From Candidatus Hydrogenedentota bacterium (lineage in GTDB: Bacteria; Hydrogenedentota; Hydrogenedentia; Hydrogenedentales; SLHB01), in NCBI GenBank assembly GCA_019695095.1, contig JAIBAQ010000033.1, positions 1 through 41,326 on the forward strand: DNA of 41,326 nt, given 5' to 3'. The position numbers were made by a program, and so were the translations under genes. The notes below the pieces were generated by a model. It worked only from the letters and a program-made list of their open reading frames with translations, made no database searches and was not told the origin of the DNA. Below, piece by piece: positions 9,216 through 17,301 of the stretch. Position 1 is the stretch's first letter. Each line of letters begins with the position of its first letter.

Positions 9216-9464
9216 ATGCGAAATCACCCCACATCGCGACTGCTAGCCGGCGCGTTGCTGGTGCTTGTGGTGACCGCTCTGGGCTCGTACTGGATCGGAA
9301 GCACGGGCGGAACTCCCACGCCGATGGCCATGAATCTGGTGAAGGCCAACAGCGGTTCCGAGGTTCCTCAGCTTGCTCCGGGACAGCAAGTCGGCATGCC
9401 GCGGTTCATCGTGACGGACATTCAGACGCGGCCGTCTGCGCCCAAACCTAAACCCAAGAAATAA
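9216..9464 (+). CDS. Small exported or membrane-anchored protein, function unknown
   Basis: Short protein of 82 residues. The ATG at 9216 is favoured over the upstream in-frame ATG at 9204 because GGAGG (9206-9210) stands 5 nt before it. It has a basic start, one hydrophobic segment (LLAGALLVLVVTALGSYWIG) and a short soluble part ending in a Lys/Pro-rich tail (APKPKPKK). No domain recognised. A possible -10 box (TATAGT, 9122-9127) lies upstream with a weak -35. A terminator follows, so it is probably a single-gene unit. Confidence 0.6.
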   Translation: MRNHPTSRLLAGALLVLVVTALGSYWIGSTGGTPTPMAMNLVKANSGSEVPQLAPGQQVGMPRFIVTDIQTRPSAPKPKPKK

Positions 9465-9498
9465 CCCGGGGACTTCCCGGTAGTTTCGGAGATCTTTC

Positions 9499-9538
9499 GC
9501 GCTCGTGGACGATTCGGTTCACGGGCGCAGTTGTTTTT
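9499..9538 (+). terminator. Rho-independent terminator
   Basis: GCGCTCGTG (9499-9507) pairs with CACGGGCGC (9520-9528), one G-T pair, and is followed by AGTTGTTTTT. It lies 35 bases after the small exported protein. Confidence 0.75.
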
Positions 9539-9621
9539 GGACGAAAGTTCACATTCGGGCGCTCCTCGGGTACCATGTCCTCCTGGCGACGTTGTACCGG
9601 AGATACAAGAGGGACATATCC

Positions 9622-10137
9622 ATGGTGAACAGGCAATTGACACTTTCCCTGGTGACTGCGGTAGTCGCAGGCGCCCTTTCGGCAGTCGCAACGGTTTATC
9701 TGCTGAAGGGCTCGCCAGCCGAGGCGGCCAGCTATGGGCTGGAAGCCCCGGAGTTCCGTCTGGTGGACAACACCGGCGTGGTGCGCGGGCGAATCGGCGT
9801 GGATTCGGATGGCAATACGCGGATGACGCTACTGGATTCGAAAGGCGTGGCGCGGTTTTGGAGCGGTGTTACGGCGGATGGTACCTCCATCATCACGCTA
9901 CGCGACAAGGAAGGGAAGCCGCGGTTTTTCATGCAAGTGGACGACAAGGAGCCGCTGCTCAGCATGCGTGACGCGAACGACAAGGGACGCATCTACATTC
10001 AAATCAAAGATCAGGAACCGTTGATAACCCTTCGGGACAAGAATGACCAAGGACGCATCTTCTTGCAGGTGACGGACCAAGGGCCGGTAATGTGGTTTGC
10101 CGACGAGAAGGGGGCGCCTGCGTTCACGCAGCGGTAG
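9622..10137 (+). CDS. Exported protein built of six 22-23-residue repeats
   Basis: Predicted secreted or anchored protein of 171 residues. The ATG at 9622 has GAGGG 8 nt upstream and opens a signal-type segment ([23 protein letters not shown], followed by AEAAS). The rest is a tandem repeat with unit pattern L-x-D-x-x-G-x-x-R-hydrophobic-x-x-x-V-x-D-x-x-P-x-hydrophobic; the repeat Asp falls at residues 49, 72, 95, 117, 139 and 161, so spacing is 23, 23, 22, 22, 22. Alternating short beta strands and Asp/Gly turns suggest a small beta-solenoid or beta-sheet stack (inference). Function unknown. The prepilin-like gene begins 53 bases later and may share its transcript. Confidence 0.75.
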   Translation: MVNRQLTLSLVTAVVAGALSAVATVYLLKGSPAEAASYGLEAPEFRLVDNTGVVRGRIGVDSDGNTRMTLLDSKGVARFWSGVTADGTSIITLRDKEGKPRFFMQVDDKEPLLSMRDANDKGRIYIQIKDQEPLITLRDKNDQGRIFLQVTDQGPVMWFADEKGAPAFTQR

Positions 10138-10190
10138 ACGCGTCTGCGGAAGGCAGGCGAGAATTTCGGAGCGGAAGGAATAGAGAGCTA

Positions 10191-11084
10191 ATGAAGGGGA
10201 AGCGAGGGTTCACGTTAATCGAATTGCTCGTGGTGATAGCCATAATTGGCATACTGGCGGCGATTTTGCTGCCGGCGCTGGCGCGCGCGCGTGAAGCGGC
10301 AAGGCGGGCGTCGTGTCAGAACAATCTGAAGCAAATGGGCCTTGCGCTGTTCATGTACGCGAGCGAACACAAGGGCCGGTTTCCGCAGCGGCAGGTGTTT
10401 CGGTACAACGGCCAGTTGCACCGCGACATGATGTTCAACGGACCCGCGATGATTCCGGAGTACATCAACGACTACAACGTGATTTGGTGTCCGTCGTGGG
10501 GCGCGAACGCGGACCCCGTTTCGCGATACGACGGCGGCAAAGGCAACGGCGACGGCGTCATCGAGCCTACGGAGATCGGTCAGGAACCGTATCACTACAC
10601 GGGGTGGTTGCTGCTGGACGATGTGAACATACTGGGGCCATTGCTGGGAACTCTCGGCACGGGCATCAATGGCCGCCACGAGGAACCCGAGTTTGTGAAT
10701 ACGCCGTGGGGCGAGTTGGCTGCGGAGAACGTCGCGACGAACGGCGCGGCAAGCGACGAGGATTTCACGGTATCGGATGCGTTTGCGGGGACTCAAGTGA
10801 ACAACGGCGATACAATCTACCGGTTGCGGGAAGGCATCGAGCGATTCCTGGTTTCGGACATCAACAATCCTGCAGCAACGTCAATGGCATCGAGCCAAAT
10901 ACCGTTGATGTGGGATCACGCCACGGTGAAGCCAATCGATTTCTCGCACGTTCCGGGCGGAGGCAACGTGCTCTATTTAGACGGACACGTGAAGTTCGTG
11001 CGGTATCCGGATACGCGGTTCCCGTTCACCATGGACAGCGCGCGCACTCTGGGGAGTTACAACAAACCGTTTGACGGAGTGTAA
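10191..11084 (+). CDS. Prepilin-like protein (type II secretion/pilin N-methylation signal, H-X9-DG type C-terminus)
   Basis: Protein of 297 residues beginning MKGKRG followed by [20 protein letters not shown], a class III prepilin signal: cleavage after Gly6 and N-methylation of the new Phe, then an amphipathic pilin helix. The next stretch, [30 protein letters not shown], and the closing [14 protein letters not shown] are the hallmarks of DUF1559-like proteins, expanded in Planctomycetes and relatives. They are thought to be pseudopilins or surface proteins; the role of individual members is unknown. I start at the ATG at 10191, as the longer frame adds a tail before the prepilin signal. 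A hairpin follows the gene. Confidence 0.88.
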   Translation: MKGKRGFTLIELLVVIAIIGILAAILLPALARAREAARRASCQNNLKQMGLALFMYASEHKGRFPQRQVFRYNGQLHRDMMFNGPAMIPEYINDYNVIWCPSWGANADPVSRYDGGKGNGDGVIEPTEIGQEPYHYTGWLLLDDVNILGPLLGTLGTGINGRHEEPEFVNTPWGELAAENVATNGAASDEDFTVSDAFAGTQVNNGDTIYRLREGIERFLVSDINNPAATSMASSQIPLMWDHATVKPIDFSHVPGGGNVLYLDGHVKFVRYPDTRFPFTMDSARTLGSYNKPFDGV

Positions 11085-11118
11085 ATCGATTCCGGCATAG
11101 AGTCGTTTGCGTTAAGCA

Positions 11119-11152
11119 ATGAGAGGCAGCCTGCGGAGGCTGCCTCTCTTCA
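11119..11152 (+). terminator. Hairpin terminator after the prepilin-like gene
   Basis: A perfect 12-bp stem (GAGAGGCAGCCT at 11121-11132 with AGGCTGCCTCTC at 11137-11148) has a four-base loop and is followed by TTCATT. The stem is very stable but the T-run is poor. It lies between two convergent genes. Confidence 0.7.
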
Positions 11153-11372
11153 TTATGGTCGTAACTTCTCATATCCGATGCAGTCGAGTTGCACTCGTAC
11201 TTCGATGCACCGGACTACAAGAGATTTGAAATCTCAGATTTGAGTTCTGAGCTTCACGAAGCCAGAAGCAATGCACCGACCATCGCGAGAATGCGATGCT
11301 CTCGCGACAGCCTGGCATCTGAGCCTCAAGTGTCGAATCTCAGACCCTAAACCCCAGACCCTAGACCCTATC
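11153..11372. repeat. Intergenic stretch with low-complexity ATTTGA / ACCCTA motifs
   Basis: No gene is seen. The stretch holds GAGATTTGAAATCTC, a small palindrome at 11221-11235, and a run of CAGACCCTA-type units at 11341-11369. Similar low-complexity material occurs at 16005-16087 and 32814-32915. Confidence 0.5.
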
Positions 11373-12752
11373 TTACAACCACGGCGCGCCCGACTTGTCT
11401 TCGGTGCAGCAACTCGAGAAGACCGCGTTCATTCGCGTCGCGAGGTCTTTACAATCGGCTGCCGAGTACCACTGGTTCAGGTTGATGTTGATTACGCGGT
11501 CGAACAGGTCATCGGCAACGGGACAATCGCCGCGGGCATATTCGACGTTGCCGCCTTTGGCCGCATAATGCGGGCAATGGAATGCGCAGCCGTGCTCCGT
11601 GGCCTTCGTCTTAAGCATGACGGGATACATGTAGCTGTAGATGTGCCAATCCGGACCCGCATTCTTGCCGCGCATACCGCAGGCAATACCAGCCTTCTGC
11701 AGGGACTTTACGAGGCGTTCGCCGAGCTCAAAGGTCTCGGGGAAGAACCGCAGCAGATAACCGATCTCGCCCTGAGGCTCGTTGGATTTCTGCGGCAGAA
11801 TCTCTCTGTAGGTCTTCAAGTACTTGGCCATATTCTTCTTCACGGCGCGGAATCGTTTGATCATCGCGGGCATCTTGCGCATCTGCACGACGTCGACGGC
11901 TGCTTCGAGTTCCGACATGCGGTAGTTGGAACCGCAATAGATTTCACCTTCGTAGCGCGGCAGCGCGAATCGTTCCGGACGCCACAGTCCGCCGCATTCG
12001 GCGAGTGCATTGGCGCGATCGAAGAGGTGCTTGTCATTTGAGATGAGGAGACCGCCTTCGCCCGCTCCGACTATCTTATACGCGGCAATGCTGAAGATGC
12101 CGATGTCGCCAATGGTGCCAACGGGCTTGCCCTTGTAGGTCGCGCCGCAGGATTGCGCGCAGTCTTCTATGACAACGAGCTTGTGCTTGCGGGCAATCTT
12201 CATGATGGGGTCCATGTCGCAGACACCGCCCATGACATGCGTGGGCGCAATGGCAACCGTGCGTGGCGTGATGAGGGCTTCAAGTTTCTTGGGGTCCATG
12301 TGCAACGAATGATCGACGTCGCAGAAGATGGGTACGCCACCGGACGTTACCACGGACGCGGACGTGGCGAAGAATCCGATCGCCGGGCAGATGACTTCCG
12401 TGCCCGGGCCAACGCCCGCGGCGACCATCGCGCTGTGCAGCGCGCCGGTGCCCGAACTCGTGCCCAGCGCAAACTTCACTTTAAAGAGTTCGCGCGCGGC
12501 CCGTTGGAAGGCTTGCACCTTCGTTTCTTTCAGAGGCGAATAGTAGTTGGCGAAGAAAGGTCCCTCGCCCCAGTCTTCTTTGGCCACAATTGCGCGAATC
12601 TGTTTCAAGGTAGATTTCGACAAACCGAATCGCTCTGCGACCGACATGAATTCCTCGACGCCGATCTTCGGCTCGCCGCGGCGCGCCACGCGCGTGGTGG
12701 CTTGTTGACTGCCTGCGAGCGCCTTCTGTTCCTTCTCGCGAACCTTCTTCAT
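11373..12752 (-). CDS. DegT/DnrJ/EryC1/StrS-family PLP-dependent aminotransferase
   Basis: Protein of 459 residues, a little longer than the usual 370-430 because of an N-terminal extension. The family transfers an amino group to keto-sugars or related intermediates in surface polysaccharide or secondary metabolite synthesis. Visible signs are LGTSSGTGALHSAMVAAGV (cofactor phosphate region), the Asp of VIEDCAQ (residue 197) and the PLP-binding Lys226 in SIAAYKIVGAGEGG. The ATG at 12752 has AGGGGGA 5 nt upstream. The final quarter is rich in Cys and His (HGCAFHCPHY, DCPVADD, SSCCTEDK), which is unusual. The gene lies 37 bases after a glycosidase-like/FGE-like gene on the same strand and may be co-transcribed. 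Substrate unknown. Confidence 0.87.
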   Translation of the reverse strand: MKKVREKEQKALAGSQQATTRVARRGEPKIGVEEFMSVAERFGLSKSTLKQIRAIVAKEDWGEGPFFANYYSPLKETKVQAFQRAARELFKVKFALGTSSGTGALHSAMVAAGVGPGTEVICPAIGFFATSASVVTSGGVPIFCDVDHSLHMDPKKLEALITPRTVAIAPTHVMGGVCDMDPIMKIARKHKLVVIEDCAQSCGATYKGKPVGTIGDIGIFSIAAYKIVGAGEGGLLISNDKHLFDRANALAECGGLWRPERFALPRYEGEIYCGSNYRMSELEAAVDVVQMRKMPAMIKRFRAVKKNMAKYLKTYREILPQKSNEPQGEIGYLLRFFPETFELGERLVKSLQKAGIACGMRGKNAGPDWHIYSYMYPVMLKTKATEHGCAFHCPHYAAKGGNVEYARGDCPVADDLFDRVININLNQWYSAADCKDLATRMNAVFSSCCTEDKSGAPWL

Positions 12753-12789
12753 CGTGTCCCCCTAGTCCGTGAGGCGCCCCCTGCGCCTT

Positions 12790-15009
12790 CTATTGCGGTT
12801 GAATGTCTTTTACACAACGGAATCCAATTGTCGCACATCGGTCGAGTCCGGGCCACATGCGGATAAACTTCGCATGAGAATCGCACGGTTGCGGACCAGA
12901 AGGAGCGTACCATCCGCTGCCCTTCGCGGTAAACCATGACCCGCCGCGCACCATAGCGAATCGCGTATGGCCGTCGTCGCGTTCGCTCTCGGTCCACTCC
13001 CACACGTTACCAGCCATGTGGTAGCAGCCGTATGGGCTGCGTCCTTCGGGCAGCGCCCGCACCGGCATGGGTCCCTTGGCGTCGCACACGCAAAACCGTG
13101 GATCGAACTCATTTCCCCACGGCCATTTTCGCCCATCCGTCCCTTGCGATGCGAGTTGCCATTCTGCTTCGGTGGGCAAACGCTTCCCGGCCCATCGTGC
13201 GTAGGCGCGAGCGTCGTCGATGTCGACATAGACCACGGGTAATTCCGCGATGTCCGCGGGAGGAGCGGCGCCGTGCCAATGCTTGAGGAAGTTCTCGCGA
13301 TGCTTGGGCGTGTAGTGTGTCGCGGCAAGAAAGGCCGCGTACTGCGCGTTGGAGACTTCAGTCTCATCAATGTAGAAGGCCCGGACCGACACGTCGCCGA
13401 AGTTGTGGGTAATCGTGCCGTCAAACGGCGACCCCCAAAGATTGTCCCGCCACTTGCCGGGTGGTGTGCCGGGATCGGGGTAGCAACCGCATTCGCGGCG
13501 TTGGTGCGTGATGGTCATGCGAAAAGCGCTTACCGGGACAAGGACCATGCCATCGGGCACTTTGTTTGCGGGCGTATACGGTGTGGTTGCGATGGGCGTG
13601 GGGTCAATCACCGAGCGCCGGGCGTTGCGCTGTGGATTGGGTGACGGTGGCGTGGGCGGGCGCGTCCATGCGGCGCGCGATTCGGGTGTCGCGTTGGCGT
13701 GAATGACGGCGACACAGCCTAGCGGGGCGACTGTGGAGATAATGTGGGCAGAAGCGGCAGCCGAGGGCGGCTGCCCCACATTCGAAGAGGTGACCACGGG
13801 CGGCTGCGCCGCATCGGAAGGAGACACTCGTGCAGGTTCGCCGTTCCATGCGTCCCAGACGGTGTCGCCTTCTTGCAGCGGCACCGCGAGCGCTGGAACA
13901 TCGGTGAGCGTTTTTCCAGGGGCGTAAAGGGTGTAGACGTCGATAGCGTCACCTTGCCAACGGTGCGCGTAGAGGCCGGGCTGGAGCGTTGGATAGAAGG
14001 GACCCCACGAATCGTTGGTGAAGACGGGCGCGTACCGTTTGAGGAGCGTTGATGCGCGCAGCCACGACGCACGGTCGGCGTCCGGCCACGGGTTGTACGT
14101 GCCGAAGACGTTCTCCCAGACGAGGACGCCGCTTCCGTTAAAGAAGGCCGTCTCGATTTCGCGCGCATGGGAGGTGTCCCAACGCCGGATTTGGTGCTGC
14201 ATGTGGCGAGGCTCGATCCATTTGAGGTGGAGCATGCCGGGCGGCACAGGATCGTCGAGCCACTGCGCCCACGATAGATTGCAGACGGAGAGTTGAGCAA
14301 TCTCCGGGTGAATCTCGGGAGCGAGAACGACACCCGGCTTGGCTGCGTCGAGAGCATTCCTCCATTCGGGACCCGCGCCGGTCATCGTATCGAGAAAGAC
14401 TCCGTCGGCTTCGATATCACGAATCAGAGCGGCGACGATGTCCTGGTCGGGCATGTTTTCGCGGTGTGTGCCGGTATCCCAAGGATTGTAATCGATGAAG
14501 ACCTTCACGCCGCGCGCACGAGCGCCGCGCACAAGGTCACGAAGGCCATCAAGTCCTCCGGGCATGTCACGGTACATATCGACTTGATTGCGGTCGTCGA
14601 AACCGAGGCGTGGATAACCCTGCCACAAGACGATGGCATCGTAGCCGCCAAACTCGCGTTGCCCGTCGCCTAGGAATGAATCAAGCGTATACGCGCCGGT
14701 ATCGGGACTGTAAAAGGAACGGTCGTACATGAATGTGAAATGGCAGGTGAACGCGGACGAGGCCCATTGGAGGTCCGGGCGGTCGTAGATGGAACGGTCG
14801 AGTGTGGCTCGAATGCTTGCACGGTAGTCGCTGAGCGCCTGCAACCACTCCTCGCGCGATTGATCGGGTAGTGGCGCGGCGATGTAGTGAGGCGATAGGC
14901 GAAGCGGCGCAGCCTCTCCGAATACGGTGAGCGCGCAGAGAAGAAGGACGGCGAAGAGAAAGAATGGATGACATGGACAAGATATACGTGGCAGGGGGCG
15001 TGGGCACAT
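12790..15009 (-). CDS. Exported fusion of a glycosidase-like TIM barrel and an FGE/sulfatase-modifying-factor-like domain
   Basis: Protein of 739 residues with a signal peptide (FFLFAVLLLCALTVFGEA). Residues from about 35 to 400 look like a TIM-barrel hydrolase: GYDAIVLWQGYPRLGFDDRNQ, ARGVKVFIDYNPWDTG, EADGVFLDTMTG and VVLAPEIHPE. A Pro/Ser/Ala-rich linker follows. From about residue 500 comes an FGE-sulfatase domain: VPDGMVLVPVSAFRMT, YIDETEVSNAQYAAFL, AYARWAGKRLPTEAEWQLASQG, MAGNVWEWTESE, VRGGSWF and IGFRCVKD. The catalytic cysteine pair after the RGGS strand is absent (WFTAKGSGWYAPS), so formylglycine formation is unlikely; the domain may bind ligand or act as a C-type-lectin-like scaffold. 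The gene lies between a Xer gene (53 bases) and a DegT gene (37 bases). Confidence 0.78.
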   Translation of the reverse strand: MCPRPLPRISCPCHPFFLFAVLLLCALTVFGEAAPLRLSPHYIAAPLPDQSREEWLQALSDYRASIRATLDRSIYDRPDLQWASSAFTCHFTFMYDRSFYSPDTGAYTLDSFLGDGQREFGGYDAIVLWQGYPRLGFDDRNQVDMYRDMPGGLDGLRDLVRGARARGVKVFIDYNPWDTGTHRENMPDQDIVAALIRDIEADGVFLDTMTGAGPEWRNALDAAKPGVVLAPEIHPEIAQLSVCNLSWAQWLDDPVPPGMLHLKWIEPRHMQHQIRRWDTSHAREIETAFFNGSGVLVWENVFGTYNPWPDADRASWLRASTLLKRYAPVFTNDSWGPFYPTLQPGLYAHRWQGDAIDVYTLYAPGKTLTDVPALAVPLQEGDTVWDAWNGEPARVSPSDAAQPPVVTSSNVGQPPSAAASAHIISTVAPLGCVAVIHANATPESRAAWTRPPTPPSPNPQRNARRSVIDPTPIATTPYTPANKVPDGMVLVPVSAFRMTITHQRRECGCYPDPGTPPGKWRDNLWGSPFDGTITHNFGDVSVRAFYIDETEVSNAQYAAFLAATHYTPKHRENFLKHWHGAAPPADIAELPVVYVDIDDARAYARWAGKRLPTEAEWQLASQGTDGRKWPWGNEFDPRFCVCDAKGPMPVRALPEGRSPYGCYHMAGNVWEWTESERDDGHTRFAMVRGGSWFTAKGSGWYAPSGPQPCDSHAKFIRMWPGLDRCATIGFRCVKDIQPQ
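13741..13782. repeat. Nested palindrome inside the linker of the fusion gene
   Basis: GGCAGCCG (13756-13763) pairs perfectly with CGGCTGCC (13768-13775) around a 4-base loop. Outside it AATGTGGGCAG pairs with CTGCCCCACATT with one bulge. It encodes the low-complexity linker in frame. A related hairpin sits in another coding tail at 32762-32781. Confidence 0.55.
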
Positions 15010-15062
15010 TGGATTGCGAAGTCCTTCAGCGGGTTTTGGCTGTCAAGGTCCTTTCAATTCTC

Positions 15063-15968
15063 TCACGCTCTCGGATGGAATTGCTTGTGGGCGCGGCTAA
15101 GCCGGTCGGTGGTGACGTGCGTGTAAATCTGCGTGGTAGAGATATCGGAATGGCCCAGCATTTCCTGGACGGAACGCAGATCGGCGCCGTTATCGAGGAG
15201 GTGCGTGGCGAAGCTGTGCCGCAGCATGTGTGGCGTGACGTTCTGCCGAATGTTGGCGGCGCGTGAATAGCGTTTGACAACCTGCCACACGCTGGAGCGG
15301 CTCATGCGCTTGCCGCTCTTTCCGAGGAAGAGCGTGTCGGCTTTCACGGGGCCTTGATTACGTATCTCGATCCACGCGCGAATACGTAAGGCGGCTTGCG
15401 ATCCGAGCGGCGCCAGCCGAACCTTGGAGCCTTTGCCTCGTACCCGCACAGCGCCTTCTTCGAGCGAGACGTTGCGCAAGGGGACGGTTGCGAGTTCGGA
15501 GATGCGCAACCCGCAGGAGTAGAACAACTCAAGGATAGCGGCGTCGCGAATGCCCTCAGGCTTCGAGAGGTCCACGGCGGCGATCATCCGCTCGATTTCG
15601 TCGTGGGAAAGCACGTGAGGCAAGGTCCGGCTCAGGCGTGGCGCATCGAAGCCTTCGGTGGGGTCAACGGTGACGATACGCTCGTCGCGCAGGAAAGCGT
15701 GGAACCGGCGGATGGCGCTCAGATGGCGCGCTGCCGATCGTGCCGATAGTCCGTTCTTTCGCAGTTCAATCAGATGGTCGAGAATCAGTTCGCGTGTGAT
15801 CGTCGTGGGGTCGTCAACAGAACGGGACGCCAAAAACGTGACGTAGGCCGACAGGTCGGCGGAATACGCGTTTAGGGTGGCCTCGGCCAGCCCCGCCTCG
15901 AAGACGATGGACTCCATAAATCGGTCGAGGAGAGGGGAGAGCGGGGATGTTGGGTCTGTGGTGGTCAT
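15063..15968 (-). CDS. xerD: Tyrosine recombinase, XerC/XerD type
   Basis: Site-specific recombinase of 301 residues, the normal Xer length. It resolves chromosome dimers at dif during cell division. An N-terminal SAM-like DNA-binding domain (about 10-95) precedes the catalytic domain, where the full set of active residues is visible: Arg155 (CGLRISE), Lys182 (GKGSKVR), His247 and Arg250 (HMLRHSF), His273 (LGHSDI) and the nucleophile Tyr282 (TTQIYTH). No flanking direct repeats, tRNA or phage genes suggest an integrase, so a housekeeping role is favoured. The symbol XerD rather than XerC is a guess based on overall likeness. It heads a possible minus-strand operon with the fusion gene. Confidence 0.9.
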   Translation of the reverse strand: MTTTDPTSPLSPLLDRFMESIVFEAGLAEATLNAYSADLSAYVTFLASRSVDDPTTITRELILDHLIELRKNGLSARSAARHLSAIRRFHAFLRDERIVTVDPTEGFDAPRLSRTLPHVLSHDEIERMIAAVDLSKPEGIRDAAILELFYSCGLRISELATVPLRNVSLEEGAVRVRGKGSKVRLAPLGSQAALRIRAWIEIRNQGPVKADTLFLGKSGKRMSRSSVWQVVKRYSRAANIRQNVTPHMLRHSFATHLLDNGADLRSVQEMLGHSDISTTQIYTHVTTDRLSRAHKQFHPRA

Positions 15969-16202
15969 GAGGTGATTTTAGCAGTATTAGGAATAGATTA
16001 CTAGGGGATTTTGGATTTTAGATTCTGGATTTTAGATTGAAGACAGGGGCCTGAGAGATTTGAAATTTCAAATCTGAGATTTGAAATTGGTGACTCACTG
16101 GACCCTCAGCGCATCGGTAAGCCGTGGAGTGAAAGCGAGTTGAGGCCGCCAGATCTCGGGCTGAAGATGGAAGATATAAGTGGAATTCCAATCGTAAACA
16201 AG
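15969..16202. repeat. Gene-less stretch with ATTTTGGATT-type repeats and a 20-bp palindrome
   Basis: No gene is seen. It contains short repeated units of the GGATTTTAGATT kind (16005-16040) and a perfect 20-bp palindrome AGATTTGAAATTTCAAATCT at 16056-16075, followed by a partial second copy. Comparable motifs occur at 11221-11245 and 32814-32915. Confidence 0.6.
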
Positions 16203-16204
16203 GA

Positions 16205-16250
16205 GTAAAAAGAAACCGCCCCGGCGAGTTGCCTCACCGGGGCGGGATGT
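16205..16250 (-). terminator. Rho-independent terminator of the OmpA-like gene
   Basis: Read on the minus strand, CCGCCCCGG pairs with CCGGGGCGG (16237-16245 with 16216-16224) and is followed by TTTCTTTTT. It lies 13 bases past the stop codon. Confidence 0.93.
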
Positions 16251-16262
16251 TTCTGCTATGCG

Positions 16263-16934
16263 CTAGTCTTTCATGGTGATGTCGAATTCGGCGCGACGAT
16301 TGAGCTTGCGGTTAGCAGCACTGTCGTTCGCAACAGCCGGCTTCGTTTCACCAAGGCTTGTGGACGTGATACGGGCTTCCGCAATACCGTTCTCCACCAT
16401 GTACTTCTTCACGGCGTCGGCGCGGCGCTGACCAAGACCCTGGTTGTACGCATCGCTTCCGAGGTCGCAGGTGTGACCCGTGATGGCGATGGTGTCATTC
16501 GGGTACTTCTTGAGTTCCGCGATGACCTTGTCCACTTCAACTTTACCTTCGGGCTTCAACACGGCCTTGTCGAAATCGAACAGGACGTTGTTGAAGAGCG
16601 TCTTCTCACGCTTCACCGGAGGAGGTGGAGGTGGAGGAGGCGGAGGAGGCGGAGGCGGAGGCGGCGTTGCCTGACACATGTTGTAGACTACGCCGCGGTT
16701 GCCCCACAGTTCCTCATCGTTGTTATTGGAAGCGGCTTCCTTGGGCCACCACCAGTAACCGGAACGCGGGCCTTTGTCGCAAATCGCCGCACCCGTGTCG
16801 GGTACAGCTTCAGGGGTTGCCCCGGTGTGACACCACCAGGACATGTCGTCCCAAACTTTGGGACCGCAGGTAGAAGCGGCTGCGCTGCCCGCGAGCAGCA
16901 TCACCGCAACTACTGCAATGGTGAGATGTTTCAT
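16263..16934 (-). CDS. OmpA-family outer-membrane/peptidoglycan-associated protein
   Basis: Protein of 223 residues with a signal peptide (MKHLTIAVVAVMLLAGSAAA, mature start STCGPKVW). The N-terminal part is short, Trp- and Cys-rich, and of unknown structure. A run of 16 prolines (about residues 91-106) then leads to an OmpA-like C-terminal domain (about 112-223): VLFDFDKAVLKPEG, ITGHTCDLGSDAYNQGLGQRRADAVKKYM and NRRAEFDI, which binds diaminopimelate in peptidoglycan. No beta-barrel is present, so it resembles Pal-type or small OmpA-domain proteins rather than OmpA itself. It has a good promoter, a GAAGGAG ribosome binding site and a strong terminator: a well-expressed single-gene unit. Confidence 0.88.
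   Translation of the reverse strand: MKHLTIAVVAVMLLAGSAAASTCGPKVWDDMSWWCHTGATPEAVPDTGAAICDKGPRSGYWWWPKEAASNNNDEELWGNRGVVYNMCQATPPPPPPPPPPPPPPPPVKREKTLFNNVLFDFDKAVLKPEGKVEVDKVIAELKKYPNDTIAITGHTCDLGSDAYNQGLGQRRADAVKKYMVENGIAEARITSTSLGETKPAVANDSAANRKLNRRAEFDITMKD
16619..16667. repeat. Triplet tract encoding polyproline
   Basis: GGA/GGT/GGC triplets on the plus strand encode 16 consecutive prolines in the OmpA-like protein on the minus strand. The mix of codons suggests selection on the protein rather than recent slippage alone, but tract length could vary between strains. Confidence 0.8.
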
Positions 16935-16979
16935 ACTGGTCTTCTCCTTCTTCCGCTAGCAGAAAACGTTGCAGCTACC

Positions 16980-17008
16980 ATTTAACCACAAAGAGGTTAC
17001 GCTGTCAA
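16980..17008 (-). promoter_or_regulatory. Sigma70-type promoter of the OmpA-like gene
   Basis: On the minus strand TTGACA (17003-17008) is followed after 17 bases by TTAAAT (16980-16985). The -35 box is perfect, the -10 matches 4 of 6. The start codon is about 45 bases downstream. Confidence 0.75.
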
Positions 17009-17216
17009 GTTTGGCTGTCAGAACTGCGAAAACAGCGGAGCTTGGCATCTATTCTTGTGGCAAAACGGTTTGGCGCGTGGCGCCTTATCCAACACCTCGA
17101 ATTTTACCATATCCACCAGCTTCGCACAAGAGCCGTCTATTGGGGAGCATAGCGCGTGCGCGTGGTTGCGCCAAGGCGTAAAGGCAGGCAATGCGGCTCG
17201 GTTTCGTGTGGAGAAT

Positions 17217-17245
17217 TTGACAACGTGCGGTATGCTCAGTAGTAT
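17217..17245 (+). promoter_or_regulatory. Sigma70-type promoter of aspS
   Basis: TTGACA (17217-17222), a 17-base spacer and TAGTAT (17240-17245). It lies 57 bases before the aspS start codon. The 208 bases between this and the divergent OmpA promoter hold no visible gene. Confidence 0.78.
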
Positions 17246-17301
17246 TCGCCGTTCAATTGTGGCGCGGAAATAAAGGCATTCTTCGCGCAGGAGACACAGC
17301 A

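Noticed and set aside
15063-15968. Xer-type recombinase as an integrase of a mobile island
   Set aside because: No attachment repeats, tRNA gene, phage or conjugation genes nearby; full Xer length and housekeeping motifs fit chromosome dimer resolution better.
16619-16667. GGA-rich repeat as a CRISPR or microsatellite element
   Set aside because: It is the coding strand complement of a polyproline tract inside the OmpA-like gene.
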